DNA of 64,000 nt from Pseudomonas sp. URMO17WK12:I2 (GTDB lineage: Bacteria > Pseudomonadota > Gammaproteobacteria > Pseudomonadales > Pseudomonadaceae), in the NCBI RefSeq assembly GCF_003253735.1, contig NZ_QKYW01000004.1, forward strand, positions 310,001 through 374,000, read 5' to 3'. Within the stretch, counting starts at the first letter, position 1; each line of letters starts with the position of its first letter. The notes below the pieces were generated by a model that did not search any database, was not told where the DNA came from, and saw only the letters and a program-made list of their open reading frames with translations. Positions 20,232 to 33,040 of the stretch are shown one piece after another. A program made the position numbers and the translations under genes.

Positions 20232-20250
20232 TATATGATTCATATATGAA
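20232..20250. promoter_or_regulatory. Overlapping palindromes, probable operator of parD-like gene
   Basis: TATATGATTCATATA (20232-20246) is a perfect odd palindrome and TTCATATATGAA (20239-20250) is a second, overlapping perfect palindrome. They lie 19 nt upstream of the ATG at 20269, where an autoregulatory ribbon-helix-helix protein would be expected to bind. Confidence 0.55.
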
Positions 20251-20268
20251 GCGTATAGAGGATTCACC

Positions 20269-20478
20269 ATGGGTATCGTCAATATCGAAGATGCACTGCA
20301 CGACCAGATCCGCCGGGCAAGCAGCGTGTCGCATCGCTCCATCAACGCCCAGGCGGGCTTCTGGATTCGCATCGGCATGCTCTGCGAGATGAATCCAACC
20401 TTGAGCTTCAACGAGGTGATGGCCGCCGAGCTGCGTGCTGCCGGCGTATCGGCGCCCGGCCTGGCGAACGCGTCATGA
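20269..20478 (+). CDS. ParD-like antitoxin-family protein
   Basis: This 69-residue protein resembles the ParD-like family (described from type II toxin-antitoxin systems): VNIEDALHDQIRRAS, SHRSINAQAGFWIRIGMLCEMNP and LSFNEVMAAELRAAGV. A ribbon-helix-helix DNA-binding fold is expected. GAGG is placed 7-9 nt before the ATG (agaggattcaccATG). No ParE-type toxin follows. Instead the stop overlaps the start of a methionine aminopeptidase gene by 4 nt (ATGA), so the two are translationally coupled. From memory the same pairing occurs in other pseudomonads. Its function is not established by the sequence. Confidence 0.82.
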   Translation: MGIVNIEDALHDQIRRASSVSHRSINAQAGFWIRIGMLCEMNPTLSFNEVMAAELRAAGVSAPGLANAS

Positions 20479-21242
20479 TCAAGACGCCGGAGGAGATTAC
20501 CTTGATGGCCGAGGCCGGCAGGCTATTGGCCTCGGTGTTCACTCATCTTGATCAGCTAAACCTGTGCGGGATGTCGACTCTACAGGTTGACGCTATTGTG
20601 GATAACTTCATTGTCCACAACCTCAAGGCGCGCCCGGCCAGTAAAGGTCAATACGGCTTTGCTCACTCGCTCAACGCCTCTATCAACCAAGTTGTGTGCC
20701 ACGGGGTACCGAGCGCCAGCGACATATTGCAAGACGGCGATCTGGTGAATTTCGACATTACCCTGGAAAAGAACGGCTATATCGCCGACTCCAGCAAGAC
20801 CTACCTGATCGGCGAGGTGTCGCCCGAAGCGCAGCGGCTCAGCCGGGTGACCTACGAAGCGCTGTGGAAAGGTATCGCTGCGGTGCGCCCGGGCGGCCGC
20901 TTGGGCGATATTGGCCATGCCATCGAACGCCATGCCCGCGCCCATGGCTATACGGTGGTGCGCGAATACTGCGGCCACGGCATCGGCAAGCAGATGCACG
21001 AAGCACCGGAAGTGTTGCACTGGGGCAAGGCTGGAACTGGCCTGACCCTGCGCGAAGGCATGACCTTTACCATCGAGCCGATGATCAACCAGGGCAAACC
21101 CGCTACCCGAACCCTGAGCGACGGCTGGACGGTAGTGACCACCGACGGCCTGTTGTCCGCGCAGTTCGAGCATACCGTGGCGGTCACCGCTGATGGCGTG
21201 CGGGTGCTGACCCTGCGAGCGGATGAAACGCCGCTGCGCTGA
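20475..21242 (+). CDS. map: Type I methionine aminopeptidase
   Basis: This 255-residue cytosolic metalloenzyme removes N-terminal Met from nascent proteins. The five metal ligands are at Asp94, Asp105, His168, Glu201 and Glu232, each exactly three residues earlier than in E. coli MetAP (97, 108, 171, 204, 235), and His76 in VCHGVPS matches the substrate His. The motif around the second Asp is YIADSSKTY rather than the common GDTSRTF. There is no N-terminal zinc-finger extension, so it is class Ia. Its location with a ParD-like gene, not beside rpsB, suggests an accessory paralogue of the housekeeping map. Confidence 0.93.
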   Translation: MIKTPEEITLMAEAGRLLASVFTHLDQLNLCGMSTLQVDAIVDNFIVHNLKARPASKGQYGFAHSLNASINQVVCHGVPSASDILQDGDLVNFDITLEKNGYIADSSKTYLIGEVSPEAQRLSRVTYEALWKGIAAVRPGGRLGDIGHAIERHARAHGYTVVREYCGHGIGKQMHEAPEVLHWGKAGTGLTLREGMTFTIEPMINQGKPATRTLSDGWTVVTTDGLLSAQFEHTVAVTADGVRVLTLRADETPLR

Positions 21243-21314
21243 TACGCTTCAAGCGTTCGAAGCCGGCGGTAAATCCCTTACCTGCGCATTCAGCCCGTGG
21301 CCGCTTCTGCCCAG

Positions 21315-21962
21315 TCAGGTATCCAACTTCACCAGCACCCACGGCAGCATCAGCTGGGTCAGCGGGCCGATGCCGAAGGCGAACAGCAGGGTGCCGATGC
21401 CCAGCACCTTGTAGCCGGCGAGCAGGGTGCCGACCAGCAGCACGCTCAACTCGATGGCGGTGCGCATGGAGCGCAGCGAGTAACCGGTCACCCGATGCAG
21501 GCCGGTCATCAGCCCATCACGGGGGCCACGGCCGAGCTGGGCGCCGATGTACAGCGCCGAGCCGAGACCGCACAGCAGCACGCCGCCCAGGGTCAGCAGC
21601 AGGCGCCAGATGAAGCCTTCCGGCGCCACCAGCAACTGCAGGGTGAAGTCCGCCACCAGGCCGATCACCACGGCGTTGGCGAGGGTGCCGAGACCGGGGA
21701 TTTCGCGCAGCGGAATCCACAGCAGCAGCACCAGGAAGGACACGCCGACCACGATCCAGCCAAAGCTCAACGGCAACAACTTGGCCAGGCCGACATGCAG
21801 CGCATCCCAGGGCGATAGCCCCAGGTTGCCGCGAATCATCATCGCCATGGAAATGCCGAAGAAGGCCAGGCCGACGAACAGCTGCAGCAGGCGCAGCGGC
21901 AGGTTACCGGCACGCAGTTGCGCCAGTGGCCCGAGCTGGGCCAGCGCGACCTTGTTGCGCAT
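21315..21962 (-). CDS. YczE/YitT-like integral membrane protein
   Basis: This 215-residue protein has about five to six membrane helices, with LRLLQLFVGLAFFGISMAMM and the family signature NLGLSPWDALHVGL after the first helix, then GRGPRDGLMTGLHR on a later loop. These fit the YczE/YyaS/YitT group of membrane proteins, whose substrate is not known to me. ATG 21962 shares one base with the glmS stop (TGATG), so it is co-transcribed with glmS; a GTG one codon upstream is also in frame. The gene covers the position where Tn7 would insert. Confidence 0.8.
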   Translation of the reverse strand: MRNKVALAQLGPLAQLRAGNLPLRLLQLFVGLAFFGISMAMMIRGNLGLSPWDALHVGLAKLLPLSFGWIVVGVSFLVLLLWIPLREIPGLGTLANAVVIGLVADFTLQLLVAPEGFIWRLLLTLGGVLLCGLGSALYIGAQLGRGPRDGLMTGLHRVTGYSLRSMRTAIELSVLLVGTLLAGYKVLGIGTLLFAFGIGPLTQLMLPWVLVKLDT

Positions 21963-22000
21963 CACTCCACCGTGACCGACTTGGCCAGGTTGCGCGGCTG
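21938..22000. other. Predicted attTn7 (end of glmS and downstream insertion point)
   Basis: TnsD of Tn7 recognises the last ~36 bp of glmS, and insertion occurs about 25 bp past the stop. Here the glmS end encodes the conserved [10 protein letters not shown] tail (21965 upward), so the recognition site should be present. The insertion point would fall near 21937-21940, inside the N-terminal codons of the overlapping YczE-like gene. This is inferred from glmS conservation; no Tn7 end is present. Confidence 0.5.
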
Positions 22001-23800
22001 ATCCACATCGGTGCCGCGCAGCACTGCCACGTGGTACGACAGCAGTTGCAGCGGCAGGGTATAGAGGATCGGTGCCAGCGCATCGTGGATATGCGGCATG
22101 TTCACCACGTGGGTACCCTCGCCATTGCTCATGGCAGCGCTGGCATCGGCGAACACGATCAGCTCGCCGCCACGGGCACGAACCACCTGCAGGTTGGACT
22201 TGAGCTTGTCGAGCAGGTCGTTGTTGGGCGCCACGGTGACCACCGGCATGTCGGCGTCGACCAGGGCCAGCGGGCCGTGCTTGAGCTCACCGGCCGGGTA
22301 GGCCTCGGCGTGGATATAGGAAATTTCCTTGAGCTTGAGGGCGCCTTCCATCGCCACCGGATACTGGGCACCACGGCCGAGGAAAAGGGTGTGGTGCTTC
22401 TCGGCGAACAGTTCGGAGACCTTCTCGACGATTTTGTCCATCGCCAGGGCTTCGTCCAGGCGCGCCGGCAGGCGGCGCAGCTCATCGACCAGCTCGGCGG
22501 CGACACCCGCTTGCAGCGTGCCCTTGACCTGGCCGAGGGCCAGGGTCAGCAGCATCAGGCCAACCAGCTGGGTGGTGAAGGCCTTGGTGGAGGCGACGCC
22601 GATCTCGGGGCCGGCATGGGTCAGCAGGGTCAGGTCGGACTCGCGCACCAGCGAGCTGATACCGACGTTGCAGATCGCCAGGCTGGCCAGGTAGCCGCCA
22701 TCGGCCTTGGCGTTACGCAGGGCGGCCAGGGTGTCGGCGGTTTCACCGGACTGGGAGATGCTGACGAACAGGGTGTCGGGCTGCACCGCGACGCGGCGAT
22801 AACGGAATTCGCTGGCCACTTCGACCTGGCAGGGAATCCCGGCCAGCTCTTCGAGCCAGTAACGGGCCACCATGCCGGCGTGGTAGCTGGTGCCGCAGGC
22901 AACGATCTGCACATTGCGCACCTTGGCGAACAGCTCGGCAGCCTGTGGCCCGAAGGCCTGCACCAGTACATGGTCAGTGCCCAGGCGGCCTTCCAGGGTG
23001 CGCTGCACGACGGTGGGCTGCTCGTGGATTTCCTTGAGCATGAAGTGGCGGAACGCGCCCTTGTCGGCGGCATCGGCGCCTTCGTGGTACTGCACCGCTT
23101 CGCGCTGCACCGGGTTACCGTGGGTATCCCAGATCTGCACGCTGTCGCGGCGGATCTCGGCGATATCGCCTTCTTCCAGGTACATGAAACGGTCGGTGAC
23201 CTGGCGCAGGGCCAATTGGTCGGAGGCGAGGAAATTCTCGCCCAGGCCCAGGCCGATCACCAGCGGGCTGCCACTGCGCGCGGCCAGCAGGCGATCCGGG
23301 TTGGCCGCACTAATCACCGCCAGGCCATAGGCGCCGCGCAGCTGCTTGACCACCGCCTTGAGGGCGTCGGCCAGGTCACTGTGGCTCTTCAGGGTGTGAT
23401 CGAGCAGGTGGACGATGACTTCGGTATCGGTGTCCGAGCTGAAGACATAACCCAGGCCCTGCAGTTGCTCGCGTAGCGGGCCATGGTTTTCGATGATGCC
23501 GTTGTGCACCACCGCCAGCTGATCACCAGAAAAGTGCGGGTGAGCATTGTTTTCGGTCGGCACGCCATGGGTGGCCCAGCGGGTGTGGGCGATGCCCAGG
23601 CGGCCCGGCAGCGGTTCACTGTCCAGTGCCGCTTCCAGCTCGCTGACCTTGCCCACGCGACGGCGGCGCTGCAGGGTGCCCAGGTCATCGATCAGCGCCA
23701 CACCGGCACTGTCATAGCCGCGGTACTCGAGGCGCTTGAGGCCCTCGACCAGCACGGCGGTGATGTTGCGTTCAGCGATGGCGCCTACGATGCCACACAT
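21962..23800 (-). CDS. glmS: Glutamine-fructose-6-phosphate aminotransferase (isomerizing)
   Basis: This 612-residue enzyme makes glucosamine-6-phosphate from fructose-6-phosphate and glutamine, the first step to UDP-GlcNAc for peptidoglycan and LPS. It starts [11 protein letters not shown] with the Cys2 nucleophile of the Ntn glutaminase domain, with [10 protein letters not shown] and HTRWATHG. Two SIS sugar domains follow ([40 protein letters not shown]), and the C-terminus ends [11 protein letters not shown]. It lies 10 nt downstream of glmR and overlaps the YczE-like gene by one base. Confidence 0.98.
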   Translation of the reverse strand: MCGIVGAIAERNITAVLVEGLKRLEYRGYDSAGVALIDDLGTLQRRRRVGKVSELEAALDSEPLPGRLGIAHTRWATHGVPTENNAHPHFSGDQLAVVHNGIIENHGPLREQLQGLGYVFSSDTDTEVIVHLLDHTLKSHSDLADALKAVVKQLRGAYGLAVISAANPDRLLAARSGSPLVIGLGLGENFLASDQLALRQVTDRFMYLEEGDIAEIRRDSVQIWDTHGNPVQREAVQYHEGADAADKGAFRHFMLKEIHEQPTVVQRTLEGRLGTDHVLVQAFGPQAAELFAKVRNVQIVACGTSYHAGMVARYWLEELAGIPCQVEVASEFRYRRVAVQPDTLFVSISQSGETADTLAALRNAKADGGYLASLAICNVGISSLVRESDLTLLTHAGPEIGVASTKAFTTQLVGLMLLTLALGQVKGTLQAGVAAELVDELRRLPARLDEALAMDKIVEKVSELFAEKHHTLFLGRGAQYPVAMEGALKLKEISYIHAEAYPAGELKHGPLALVDADMPVVTVAPNNDLLDKLKSNLQVVRARGGELIVFADASAAMSNGEGTHVVNMPHIHDALAPILYTLPLQLLSYHVAVLRGTDVDQPRNLAKSVTVE

Positions 23801-23810
23801 AAGGTTCTCC

Positions 23811-24584
23811 TCAGGATGCGTCGGTGGCCGCGCAGATCAGCTGGATCCCGCGGGCCAAGAGTTGTTCGCGCGCCTCGCTGTCGAGGCGCTCGTCGGTAAT
23901 CAGGGTGTGCACGCTGCCCCAGGGCAGCTCGAGATTGGGAATGCGCCGGCCGATCTTGTCGCTCTCGACCATGACGATCACTTCACGGGCCACCTCGGCC
24001 ATCACCCGCGACAGGCCCAGCAGCTCGTTGAAGGTGGTGGTACCACGCTGCAGGTCGATACCATCGGCTCCGATGAACAACTGGTCGAAGTCATAGGAGC
24101 GCAACACCTGCTCGGCGACCTGGCCCTGGAAGGATTCCGAATGCGGGTCCCAGGTGCCGCCGGTCATCAGCAGCACCGGCTCGTGCTCGATATCGCGCAG
24201 CGCGTTGGCCACGTTCAGGGAATTGGTCATCACCACCAGCCCGGGCTTGTGGCCGAGCTCGGGGATCATCGCCGCGGTGGTGGTGCCGCTGTCGATGATG
24301 ATCCGCGCGTGCTCACGGATGCGCGCCACCCCCGCCCGGGCGATGGCCTGCTTGTAGCGGGAAACCGGCTGGCTGCTTTCGACCATCATTTCCTGGGGCA
24401 GCGGTACCGCGCCACCATAACGGCGCAACAGCAGGCCGTTGGCTTCCAGTGCGGCGAGGTCCTTGCGAATGGTCACTTCGGAGGTGGCAAAACGCTTGGC
24501 CAGGGCGTCGACGCTCACCTCGCCCTGCTCGGCGAGCAAGGCAAGAATGAAGTGGCGACGTTGCGGCGTGTTGCGTTTGGACAT
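23811..24584 (-). CDS. glmR: DeoR-family transcriptional regulator GlmR
   Basis: This 257-residue regulator has an N-terminal DeoR winged helix ([20 protein letters not shown], then [20 protein letters not shown]) and a sugar-phosphate-sensing DeoRC domain with [26 protein letters not shown] and LFIGADGID. Its position between glmU and glmS matches the Pseudomonas glmR gene, proposed to control amino-sugar synthesis. ATG at 24584 ([10 protein letters not shown]) was chosen; an in-frame start 15 codons upstream would add an unlikely extension. DnaA-box-containing inverted repeats lie in its upstream region. Confidence 0.9.
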   Translation of the reverse strand: MSKRNTPQRRHFILALLAEQGEVSVDALAKRFATSEVTIRKDLAALEANGLLLRRYGGAVPLPQEMMVESSQPVSRYKQAIARAGVARIREHARIIIDSGTTTAAMIPELGHKPGLVVMTNSLNVANALRDIEHEPVLLMTGGTWDPHSESFQGQVAEQVLRSYDFDQLFIGADGIDLQRGTTTFNELLGLSRVMAEVAREVIVMVESDKIGRRIPNLELPWGSVHTLITDERLDSEAREQLLARGIQLICAATDAS

Positions 24585-24656
24585 GCTTAAGTTTCGATTC
24601 GAAAGATAATGGTGCGAATCAAAACTCAAGGCGCTTTCGGCGTCAAGAGCAAAGCT

Positions 24657-24712
24657 GCTGTGGATAACCTATTTGCCTATCGCCTTGCGCGGTAGCCAGG
24701 TTATCCACAGCC
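24657..24712. repeat. 14-bp inverted repeat carrying two perfect DnaA boxes
   Basis: GCTGTGGATAACCT at about 24657-24670 and AGGTTATCCACAGC at about 24699-24712 are perfect complements around a ~28-nt spacer. Each arm contains a full DnaA consensus (TGTGGATAA at 24659, TTATCCACA at 24701). It sits in the 130-bp gap between glmU and glmR. It may form a hairpin at the end of the glmU message or bind DnaA. Confidence 0.65.
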
Positions 24713-24716
24713 AGGA

Positions 24717-26081
24717 TCACGGCTTCTTCTTGGTCGGACGCTGCCAGCCTTCGATATTGCGCTGGCGGCCACGGGCTACGGCCAAGTTGTTGGCCGGTAC
24801 GTCCGAGGTGACCACGGAACCTGCGGCGGTGGTAACGCCATCTCCGAGCGTGACTGGCGCAACCAGCGCGCTGTTCGAGCCAACGAAGACATCCTCACCC
24901 ATTACGGTGCGATGTTTATTGGCGCCATCGTAATTGCAGGTGATGGTGCCGGCGCCGATGTTGGTCCGAGCACCGATCTCGGCGTCGCCCAGGTAGCTCA
25001 GGTGGCCGGCCTTGGCGCCCTCCCCCAGCACGGCATTCTTCAGCTCCACGAAGTTACCCACATGGGCCTTGGCGCCCAGCACGCTGCCAGGACGCAGACG
25101 GGCGAACGGACCGCAATCGGCGCCCTCGCCCACTTCTGCCCCTTCCAGGTGGCTGTTGGCTTTGACGATGGCGCCCTTGCGCAGGGTGCTGTCCTTGATC
25201 ACGCAGTTGGGGCCGATCTGTACGTCATCCTCGATGACCACGCGGCCTTCGAGGATCACGTTGATATCGATGGTCACGTCGCGGCCAACGGTCACTTCAC
25301 CGCGTACGTCGAAGCGATGGGGATCGCGCAGGGTCACGCCCTGGGCCATCAGGCGGCGCGCCATGCGCTGCTGGTAATGGCATTCGAGCTGCGACAGCTG
25401 GATGCGGTCGTTGGCACCCAGCACTTCCATCTCGTCGGCGGCGGTGGCGGTGGCCACCACCAGGCCATCGGCCACCGCCATGGCGATCACGTCGGTCAGG
25501 TAGTACTCGCCCTGGGCGTTGCTGTTCGACAGGCGCCCCAACCAGTCGCCCAGGCGTTTGCCCGGCACGGCGAGAATGCCGGTATTGCCTTCGCGGATCT
25601 GCCGCTGCGCCTCGTTGGCATCCTTGTGCTCGACGATGGCCTGCACGGCGCCCTGCTCGTTACGCACGATACGGCCGTAGCCGGTCGGATCGGCAAGTTC
25701 GACGGTGAGCAGACCCAGCTGGTTGTCGCTGACCAGCTCCAGCAGGCGCTGCAGGGTCGCCGGCTCGATCAGCGGCACGTCGCCGTAGAGGATCAATACC
25801 GTGTCGCCATTCAGGGCGGGCTGCGCCTGGGCGACGGCATGGCCGGTGCCCAGTTGCTCGGCCTGGATGACGAAATTCAGGTCGTCGGCCGCCAGACGCT
25901 CGCGTACCTTCTCGGCGCCATGGCCGATCACCACCTGGATGCTCTGCGGCTGCAGGCTGCGGGCGGTGTCGATGACGTGGCCGAGCATGGGCTTGTGAGC
26001 CACCGGGTGCAGCACCTTGGGCAGGGCCGAACGCATGCGGGTGCCCTGGCCGGCGGCGAGAATGACGATATCGAGGGACAT
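24717..26081 (-). CDS. glmU: Bifunctional GlmU (uridylyltransferase / acetyltransferase)
   Basis: This 454-residue enzyme catalyses the last two steps to UDP-N-acetylglucosamine. The N-terminal half is the pyrophosphorylase ([11 protein letters not shown] with K in [28 protein letters not shown]). The C-terminal half is a left-handed beta-helix of hexapeptide repeats with [37 protein letters not shown] and the KHRT.MG loop. ATG 26081 gives the standard length; an in-frame start 14 codons upstream is less likely. It is transcribed away from atpC in the same direction. Confidence 0.98.
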   Translation of the reverse strand: MSLDIVILAAGQGTRMRSALPKVLHPVAHKPMLGHVIDTARSLQPQSIQVVIGHGAEKVRERLAADDLNFVIQAEQLGTGHAVAQAQPALNGDTVLILYGDVPLIEPATLQRLLELVSDNQLGLLTVELADPTGYGRIVRNEQGAVQAIVEHKDANEAQRQIREGNTGILAVPGKRLGDWLGRLSNSNAQGEYYLTDVIAMAVADGLVVATATAADEMEVLGANDRIQLSQLECHYQQRMARRLMAQGVTLRDPHRFDVRGEVTVGRDVTIDINVILEGRVVIEDDVQIGPNCVIKDSTLRKGAIVKANSHLEGAEVGEGADCGPFARLRPGSVLGAKAHVGNFVELKNAVLGEGAKAGHLSYLGDAEIGARTNIGAGTITCNYDGANKHRTVMGEDVFVGSNSALVAPVTLGDGVTTAAGSVVTSDVPANNLAVARGRQRNIEGWQRPTKKKP

Positions 26082-26162
26082 GGCAGATCCAGATAAACGA
26101 GAGCGGAAAGAAAGAAGGTTCACAGCAATCCGTTGCGTGAGTGTCGATCAATGATGAGTCCA

Positions 26163-26185
26163 TCGCGGCTGAAGCCGCTCCCACA
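26163..26185 (-). repeat. REP-like element between atpC and glmU
   Basis: On the minus strand this reads TGTGGGAGCGGCTTCAGCCG followed by CGA, the GC-rich imperfect palindrome known from memory as a common Pseudomonas REP sequence. There is a single copy here. A perfect DnaA box (TTATCCACA, 26194-26202) lies 9 bp to its right. Confidence 0.65.
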
Positions 26186-26225
26186 TGATCGAGTTATCCA
26201 CAACGTCGGTTAAATCGTGGGCAAG

Positions 26226-26253
26226 AAAAAGGGTAGCCAAGGCTACCCTTTTT
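26226..26253 (-). terminator. Rho-independent terminator of the atp operon
   Basis: A 13-bp perfect stem with AA in the loop: AAAAAGGGTAGCC / GGCTACCCTTTTT. On the minus strand the GC-rich stem is followed by a run of five Ts, 27 nt past the atpC stop. Confidence 0.88.
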
Positions 26254-26279
26254 CCAAGCAACGATGAAGAGCGTCGGTA

Positions 26280-26708
26280 TCAGCTACCGCCGAACTTCTT
26301 GCGCATTTGCTGGACGGTACGCAGCTGGGCTGCGGCCTCGGCCAGACGAGCAGCGGCGGAACCGTAGTCGAACTCGGCTCCCTGCTCGCTCAGCGCCTTC
26401 TCGGCAGCCTTGACGGCTTCCTGAGCGGAGGCTTCATCCAGGTCGGCAGCGCGCTGCACGGTGTCGGCCAGAACCTTGACCATGCTTGGCTGCACTTCCA
26501 GGAAGCCACCGGAGATGTAGAACACCTCGGTATCGCCACCCTGCTTGACCAGACGAATCGGGCCCGGCTTGAGGTCGGTGATCAACGGTGCGTGGCCTGG
26601 GGAAATCCCCAGATCACCCAGGTTGCCGTGGGCGATCACCATTTCGACCAGACCGGAGAAGATCTCGCCTTCTGCGCTGACGATGTCGCAATGGACTGTC
26701 ATAGCCAT
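26280..26708 (-). CDS. atpC: ATP synthase F1 subunit epsilon
   Basis: This 142-residue subunit of the central stalk couples rotor and catalytic head and can inhibit ATP hydrolysis. The N-terminal beta-sandwich has [16 protein letters not shown], the conserved [14 protein letters not shown] loop and [12 protein letters not shown]. The C-terminal helical hairpin is Ala-rich ([24 protein letters not shown]). ATG 26708 (MAMTVHCD) gives the usual length; the ORF extends upstream without homology. It is the last gene of the atp operon and is followed by a terminator. Confidence 0.97.
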   Translation of the reverse strand: MAMTVHCDIVSAEGEIFSGLVEMVIAHGNLGDLGISPGHAPLITDLKPGPIRLVKQGGDTEVFYISGGFLEVQPSMVKVLADTVQRAADLDEASAQEAVKAAEKALSEQGAEFDYGSAAARLAEAAAQLRTVQQMRKKFGGS

Positions 26709-26750
26709 ATCTAGCCTCACGTAAGCGCCCGTTGCCGGGCGCACGGGTGA

Positions 26751-28172
<1,422 letters not shown>

Positions 28173-29033
28173 TTAAACCGCGGCTGCGCCGCCGACGATT
28201 TCCGAAATTTCCTGGGTGATCGCTGCCTGACGTGCCTTGTTGTAGATCAACTGCAGGTCTTTGATGAGGTCGCCCGCGTTATCGGTGGCGTTCTTCATCG
28301 CGATCATCCGTGCGGCCTGTTCGGCTGCATTGTTCTCGACCACTGCCTGGTACACCTGCGACTCCACGTAGCGCACCATCAGCCCGTCAAGCAACTGCTT
28401 GGCGTCGGGTTCGTACAGGTAGTCCCAGTGGTGTTTCAGCTCCTGATCCGGATCGGCCACCAGTGGAATCAACTGCTCCACGGTCGGCTTCTGGGTCATG
28501 GTATTGATGAACTTGTTGGAAACCACGGACAAACGGTCGATGCGCCCTTCCAGGTAAGCATCGAGCATCACCTTGACGCTGCCGATCAGATCGTTGATCG
28601 ACGGCTCTTCGCCGAGGTGGCTGATCGCAGCAACGACGTTGCCACCAAAGTTGCGGAAGAATGCCGCACCCTTGCTGCCAACTACGCAGAGATCGATCTC
28701 CACGCCGCGCTCGCGGTTTGCCGACATGTCCTTGACCAGGGCCTTGAACAGGTTGGTATTCAAGCCACCGCACAGACCACGGTCCGAACTCACCACCACA
28801 TAACCGACGCGCTTTACTTCGCGTTCGATCATGAAGGGATGACGGTACTCGGGGTTGGCGTTGGCCAGATGACCAATTACCTGGCGGATACGCTCCGCGT
28901 AGGGACGGCTAGCTGCCATGCGCTGTTGTGCCTTGCGCATCTTGCTGACCGCCACCTTTTCCATGGCGCTGGTGATCTTCTGCGTGCTTTTGATGCTCGC
29001 AATCTTGCTGCGAATCTCTTTTGCGCCTGCCAT
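28173..29033 (-). CDS. atpG: ATP synthase F1 subunit gamma
   Basis: This 286-residue rotor shaft is an N- and C-terminal coiled coil ([20 protein letters not shown] at the start, [25 protein letters not shown] near the end) around a Rossmann-like domain with [11 protein letters not shown]. It lies between atpA and atpD in the standard order. The length is normal. Confidence 0.98.
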   Translation of the reverse strand: MAGAKEIRSKIASIKSTQKITSAMEKVAVSKMRKAQQRMAASRPYAERIRQVIGHLANANPEYRHPFMIEREVKRVGYVVVSSDRGLCGGLNTNLFKALVKDMSANRERGVEIDLCVVGSKGAAFFRNFGGNVVAAISHLGEEPSINDLIGSVKVMLDAYLEGRIDRLSVVSNKFINTMTQKPTVEQLIPLVADPDQELKHHWDYLYEPDAKQLLDGLMVRYVESQVYQAVVENNAAEQAARMIAMKNATDNAGDLIKDLQLIYNKARQAAITQEISEIVGGAAAV

Positions 29034-29083
29034 TTCACACCTATCGGGTTAGCAGGCGGGCGTCTCTCGACGCCCGCTGCGGC

Positions 29084-30628
29084 TTACCAGGTTTGGGTGG
29101 CTTTGAACTTCTCGATACCGGCTTTCAGCTGGCCATCGATGTCGTCATTGAAGTCACCCTTCTCGTTGATCTTCGCCATCAGAGCGGCGTGATCACGGTT
29201 GAAGAAGGCGATCAGAGCCTGCTCGAAGCTGATGATCTTGGCGACTTCGATGTCGGTCAGGAAACCACGCTCGGCGGCATACAGCGACAGCGCCATGTCC
29301 GCGATGGACATCGGAGCGTATTGCTTCTGCTTCATCAGCTCGGTAACGCGCTGACCATGCTCAAGCTGCTTGCGGGTGGCTTCGTCCAGGTCAGAAGCGA
29401 ACTGGGCGAATGCCGCCAGTTCACGGTACTGAGCCAGAGCGGTACGGATACCACCGGAGAGCTTCTTGATGATCTTGGTCTGTGCAGCACCACCCACACG
29501 GGATACCGAGATACCGGCGTTGACGGCCGGACGGATACCCGAGTTGAACATGGCCGATTCCAGGAAGATCTGACCGTCGGTGATGGAAATCACGTTGGTC
29601 GGAACGAACGCGGAAACGTCGCCAGCCTGGGTTTCGATGATCGGCAGAGCGGTCAGGGAACCGGTCTTGCCAGTCACGGCGCCATTGGTGAACTTCTCGA
29701 CGTACTCTTCGGAAACGCGCGATGCACGCTCCAGCAGACGGCTGTGGAGATAGAACACGTCGCCCGGGTAGGCTTCACGGCCTGGCGGACGGCGCAGCAG
29801 CAGGGAAATCTGGCGGTAAGCCACTGCTTGCTTGGACAGATCGTCATAAACGATCAGCGCGTCTTCACCGCGGTCACGGAAGTACTCGCCCATGGTGCAA
29901 CCAGCGTAAGGAGCCAGGAACTGCAGGGCAGCCGACTCGGAAGCCGAAGCGGCAACCACGATGGTGTTGGCCAGGGCACCGGATTCTTCCAGCTTGCGTA
30001 CCACGTTGGCGATGGTCGATTGCTTCTGACCAACAGCGACGTAGACGCAGAAGATACCGCTGTTCTTCTGGTTGATGATGGCGTCGACGGCCAGGGCAGT
30101 CTTGCCGATCTGACGGTCACCGATGATCAGCTCGCGCTGGCCACGGCCTACCGGGATCATGGCATCGACCGACTTGTAGCCAGTCTGTACCGGCTGGTCG
30201 ACCGACTTACGCCAGATCACACCTGGAGCCACTTTCTCGACAGCGTCGGTAGCGGCGGTGTTGATCGGGCCCTTGCCATCGATCGGGTTGCCCAGTGCGT
30301 CGACGACGCGGCCCAGCAGTTCCGGACCAACCGGAACTTCCAGGATGCGGCCAGTGCACTTGGCGCTCATGCCTTCGGCCAGGGTGGTGTATGCACCCAG
30401 GACAACGGCACCGACGGAGTCTTGCTCCAGGTTCAGTGCCATACCGTAGACGCTGCCCGGGAACTCGATCATTTCGCCGTACATGACGTCGGCGAGACCG
30501 TGAATACGCACGATACCGTCGGATACGCTGACGATGGTGCCTTCGTTACGGGCTTGGGAAGAGACGTCGAGTTTCTCGATACGCCCCTTGATGATTTCAC
30601 TAATTTCGGAAGGATTGAGTTGCTGCAT
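29084..30628 (-). CDS. atpA: ATP synthase F1 subunit alpha
   Basis: This 514-residue non-catalytic nucleotide-binding subunit has the P-loop [15 protein letters not shown] near residue 169, [15 protein letters not shown] and the ATPase alpha/beta signature (around [14 protein letters not shown]) containing the arginine finger. The N-terminal helix [14 protein letters not shown] contacts delta. It ends 50 nt before atpG. Confidence 0.98.
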   Translation of the reverse strand: MQQLNPSEISEIIKGRIEKLDVSSQARNEGTIVSVSDGIVRIHGLADVMYGEMIEFPGSVYGMALNLEQDSVGAVVLGAYTTLAEGMSAKCTGRILEVPVGPELLGRVVDALGNPIDGKGPINTAATDAVEKVAPGVIWRKSVDQPVQTGYKSVDAMIPVGRGQRELIIGDRQIGKTALAVDAIINQKNSGIFCVYVAVGQKQSTIANVVRKLEESGALANTIVVAASASESAALQFLAPYAGCTMGEYFRDRGEDALIVYDDLSKQAVAYRQISLLLRRPPGREAYPGDVFYLHSRLLERASRVSEEYVEKFTNGAVTGKTGSLTALPIIETQAGDVSAFVPTNVISITDGQIFLESAMFNSGIRPAVNAGISVSRVGGAAQTKIIKKLSGGIRTALAQYRELAAFAQFASDLDEATRKQLEHGQRVTELMKQKQYAPMSIADMALSLYAAERGFLTDIEVAKIISFEQALIAFFNRDHAALMAKINEKGDFNDDIDGQLKAGIEKFKATQTW

Positions 30629-30649
30629 AGCTCTGCTGCCCCTTCAAAC

Positions 30650-31186
30650 TCAAGATTTCAATGCTTCGGCCAGCTTCGCGATTTTGCCGCGAACTGAGCC
30701 ATCGATAACCAGGTCGCCGGCGCGGATCACGACACCACCAATCAAGGCGGCGTCCTCCGCAGCGTGCAGGCGCACTTCCCGGCCGAGCCGTGCACTGAGA
30801 ACCTTGGCGAGTTTGTCTTGCTGTTCATCGCTCAATGCGAAGGCACTGGTAACGTCCACGTCGATCGACTTCTCCTGCTCGGCCTTGTACAGCTCGAACA
30901 GCGCGAAGATTTCCGGCAACAGGGCCAGACGATCGTTCTCTGCGACAACGTGGATGAAATTGCGTACCTGGGCGTCGAACTTGTCACCACACACCTCGAC
31001 GAAGGTGGTGGCCTTGTCTGTACTCGTCAAACGCGGGGCCTTGAACACGCTTTGCAGGGTGGCGTCTTGCGACACCGCCGCTGCCAGGCCGAGCATGGCT
31101 GACCAAGAGGCCAGCTGCTGGTGGGCCTGGGCGTATTCGAAAGCCGCCTTGGCATAAGGTCGGGCCAACGTGGTCAGTTCTGCCAT
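30650..31186 (-). CDS. atpH: ATP synthase F1 subunit delta
   Basis: This 178-residue peripheral stalk subunit anchors F1 to the b dimer. The N-terminal helical bundle begins [16 protein letters not shown], the usual OSCP/delta start, and the C-terminal part has the [20 protein letters not shown] signature followed by KIAKLAEAL. It lies 14 nt after atpF and 21 nt before atpA. Confidence 0.97.
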   Translation of the reverse strand: MAELTTLARPYAKAAFEYAQAHQQLASWSAMLGLAAAVSQDATLQSVFKAPRLTSTDKATTFVEVCGDKFDAQVRNFIHVVAENDRLALLPEIFALFELYKAEQEKSIDVDVTSAFALSDEQQDKLAKVLSARLGREVRLHAAEDAALIGGVVIRAGDLVIDGSVRGKIAKLAEALKS

Positions 31187-31200
31187 GATCGCGCCCTCGC

Positions 31201-31671
31201 TTAAATTTCGGCGGCCAGTTTGGAAACCAGCTCCGCATGCGCGTTTTGGTCGATGGATGCGCCCAGGATCTTCTCGGCACCGCCGACGGCCAGGGCACCC
31301 ACTTGGGCACGCAGGGCGTCTTTGACGCTGTTGATTTCCTGTTCGATCTCGGCCTGAGCCTGAGCCTTCACACGATCCGCCTCGACGCGAGCCTGATCAC
31401 GGGCTTCATCGACGATCTGGTTCGCGCGTTTCTTGGCTTGCTCGATGATTTCAGCAGCCTGTGTCTTGGCTTCGCGCAGTTGCTGACCCACTTTCTCTTG
31501 GGCCAACTCCAGATCACGAGCCGCACGACTGGCAGCATCCAGACCTTCAGCAATCTTCTTCTGACGCTCTTGCAAAGCCGCAATGACCGGAGGCCACACG
31601 AACTTCATGCAGAACAGCACGAAGATGAAGAAGGCAACGGACTGGCCAATCAGGGTTGCATTAATGTTCAC
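31201..31671 (-). CDS. atpF: ATP synthase Fo subunit b
   Basis: This 156-residue subunit dimerises as the peripheral stalk. A single N-terminal membrane helix ([22 protein letters not shown]) is followed by a long charged, Ala-rich right-handed coiled coil ([39 protein letters not shown]). The start codon is GTG (31671), giving [10 protein letters not shown], the conserved N-terminus. Confidence 0.97.
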   Translation of the reverse strand: MNINATLIGQSVAFFIFVLFCMKFVWPPVIAALQERQKKIAEGLDAASRAARDLELAQEKVGQQLREAKTQAAEIIEQAKKRANQIVDEARDQARVEADRVKAQAQAEIEQEINSVKDALRAQVGALAVGGAEKILGASIDQNAHAELVSKLAAEI

Positions 31672-31729
31672 GCCAACACCTCGCTCGTTCGTTGTCCATC
31701 ACACCAATCAACTCGAAAAATTCGAGTGA

Positions 31730-32017
<288 letters not shown>

Positions 32018-32139
32018 TTAAGGTTTTTCTAAGGGTAAAGCGGTAAAGCAAAACCGTTACTTCCAGTGCCCTTGCGGGCGTTCCGGCCGAGGCCGGATCC
32101 ATCGCGAACGCCGCGCATCATCGATGCGCGACACGTCCA

Positions 32140-33033
<894 letters not shown>

Positions 33034-33040
33034 TTAAAAG

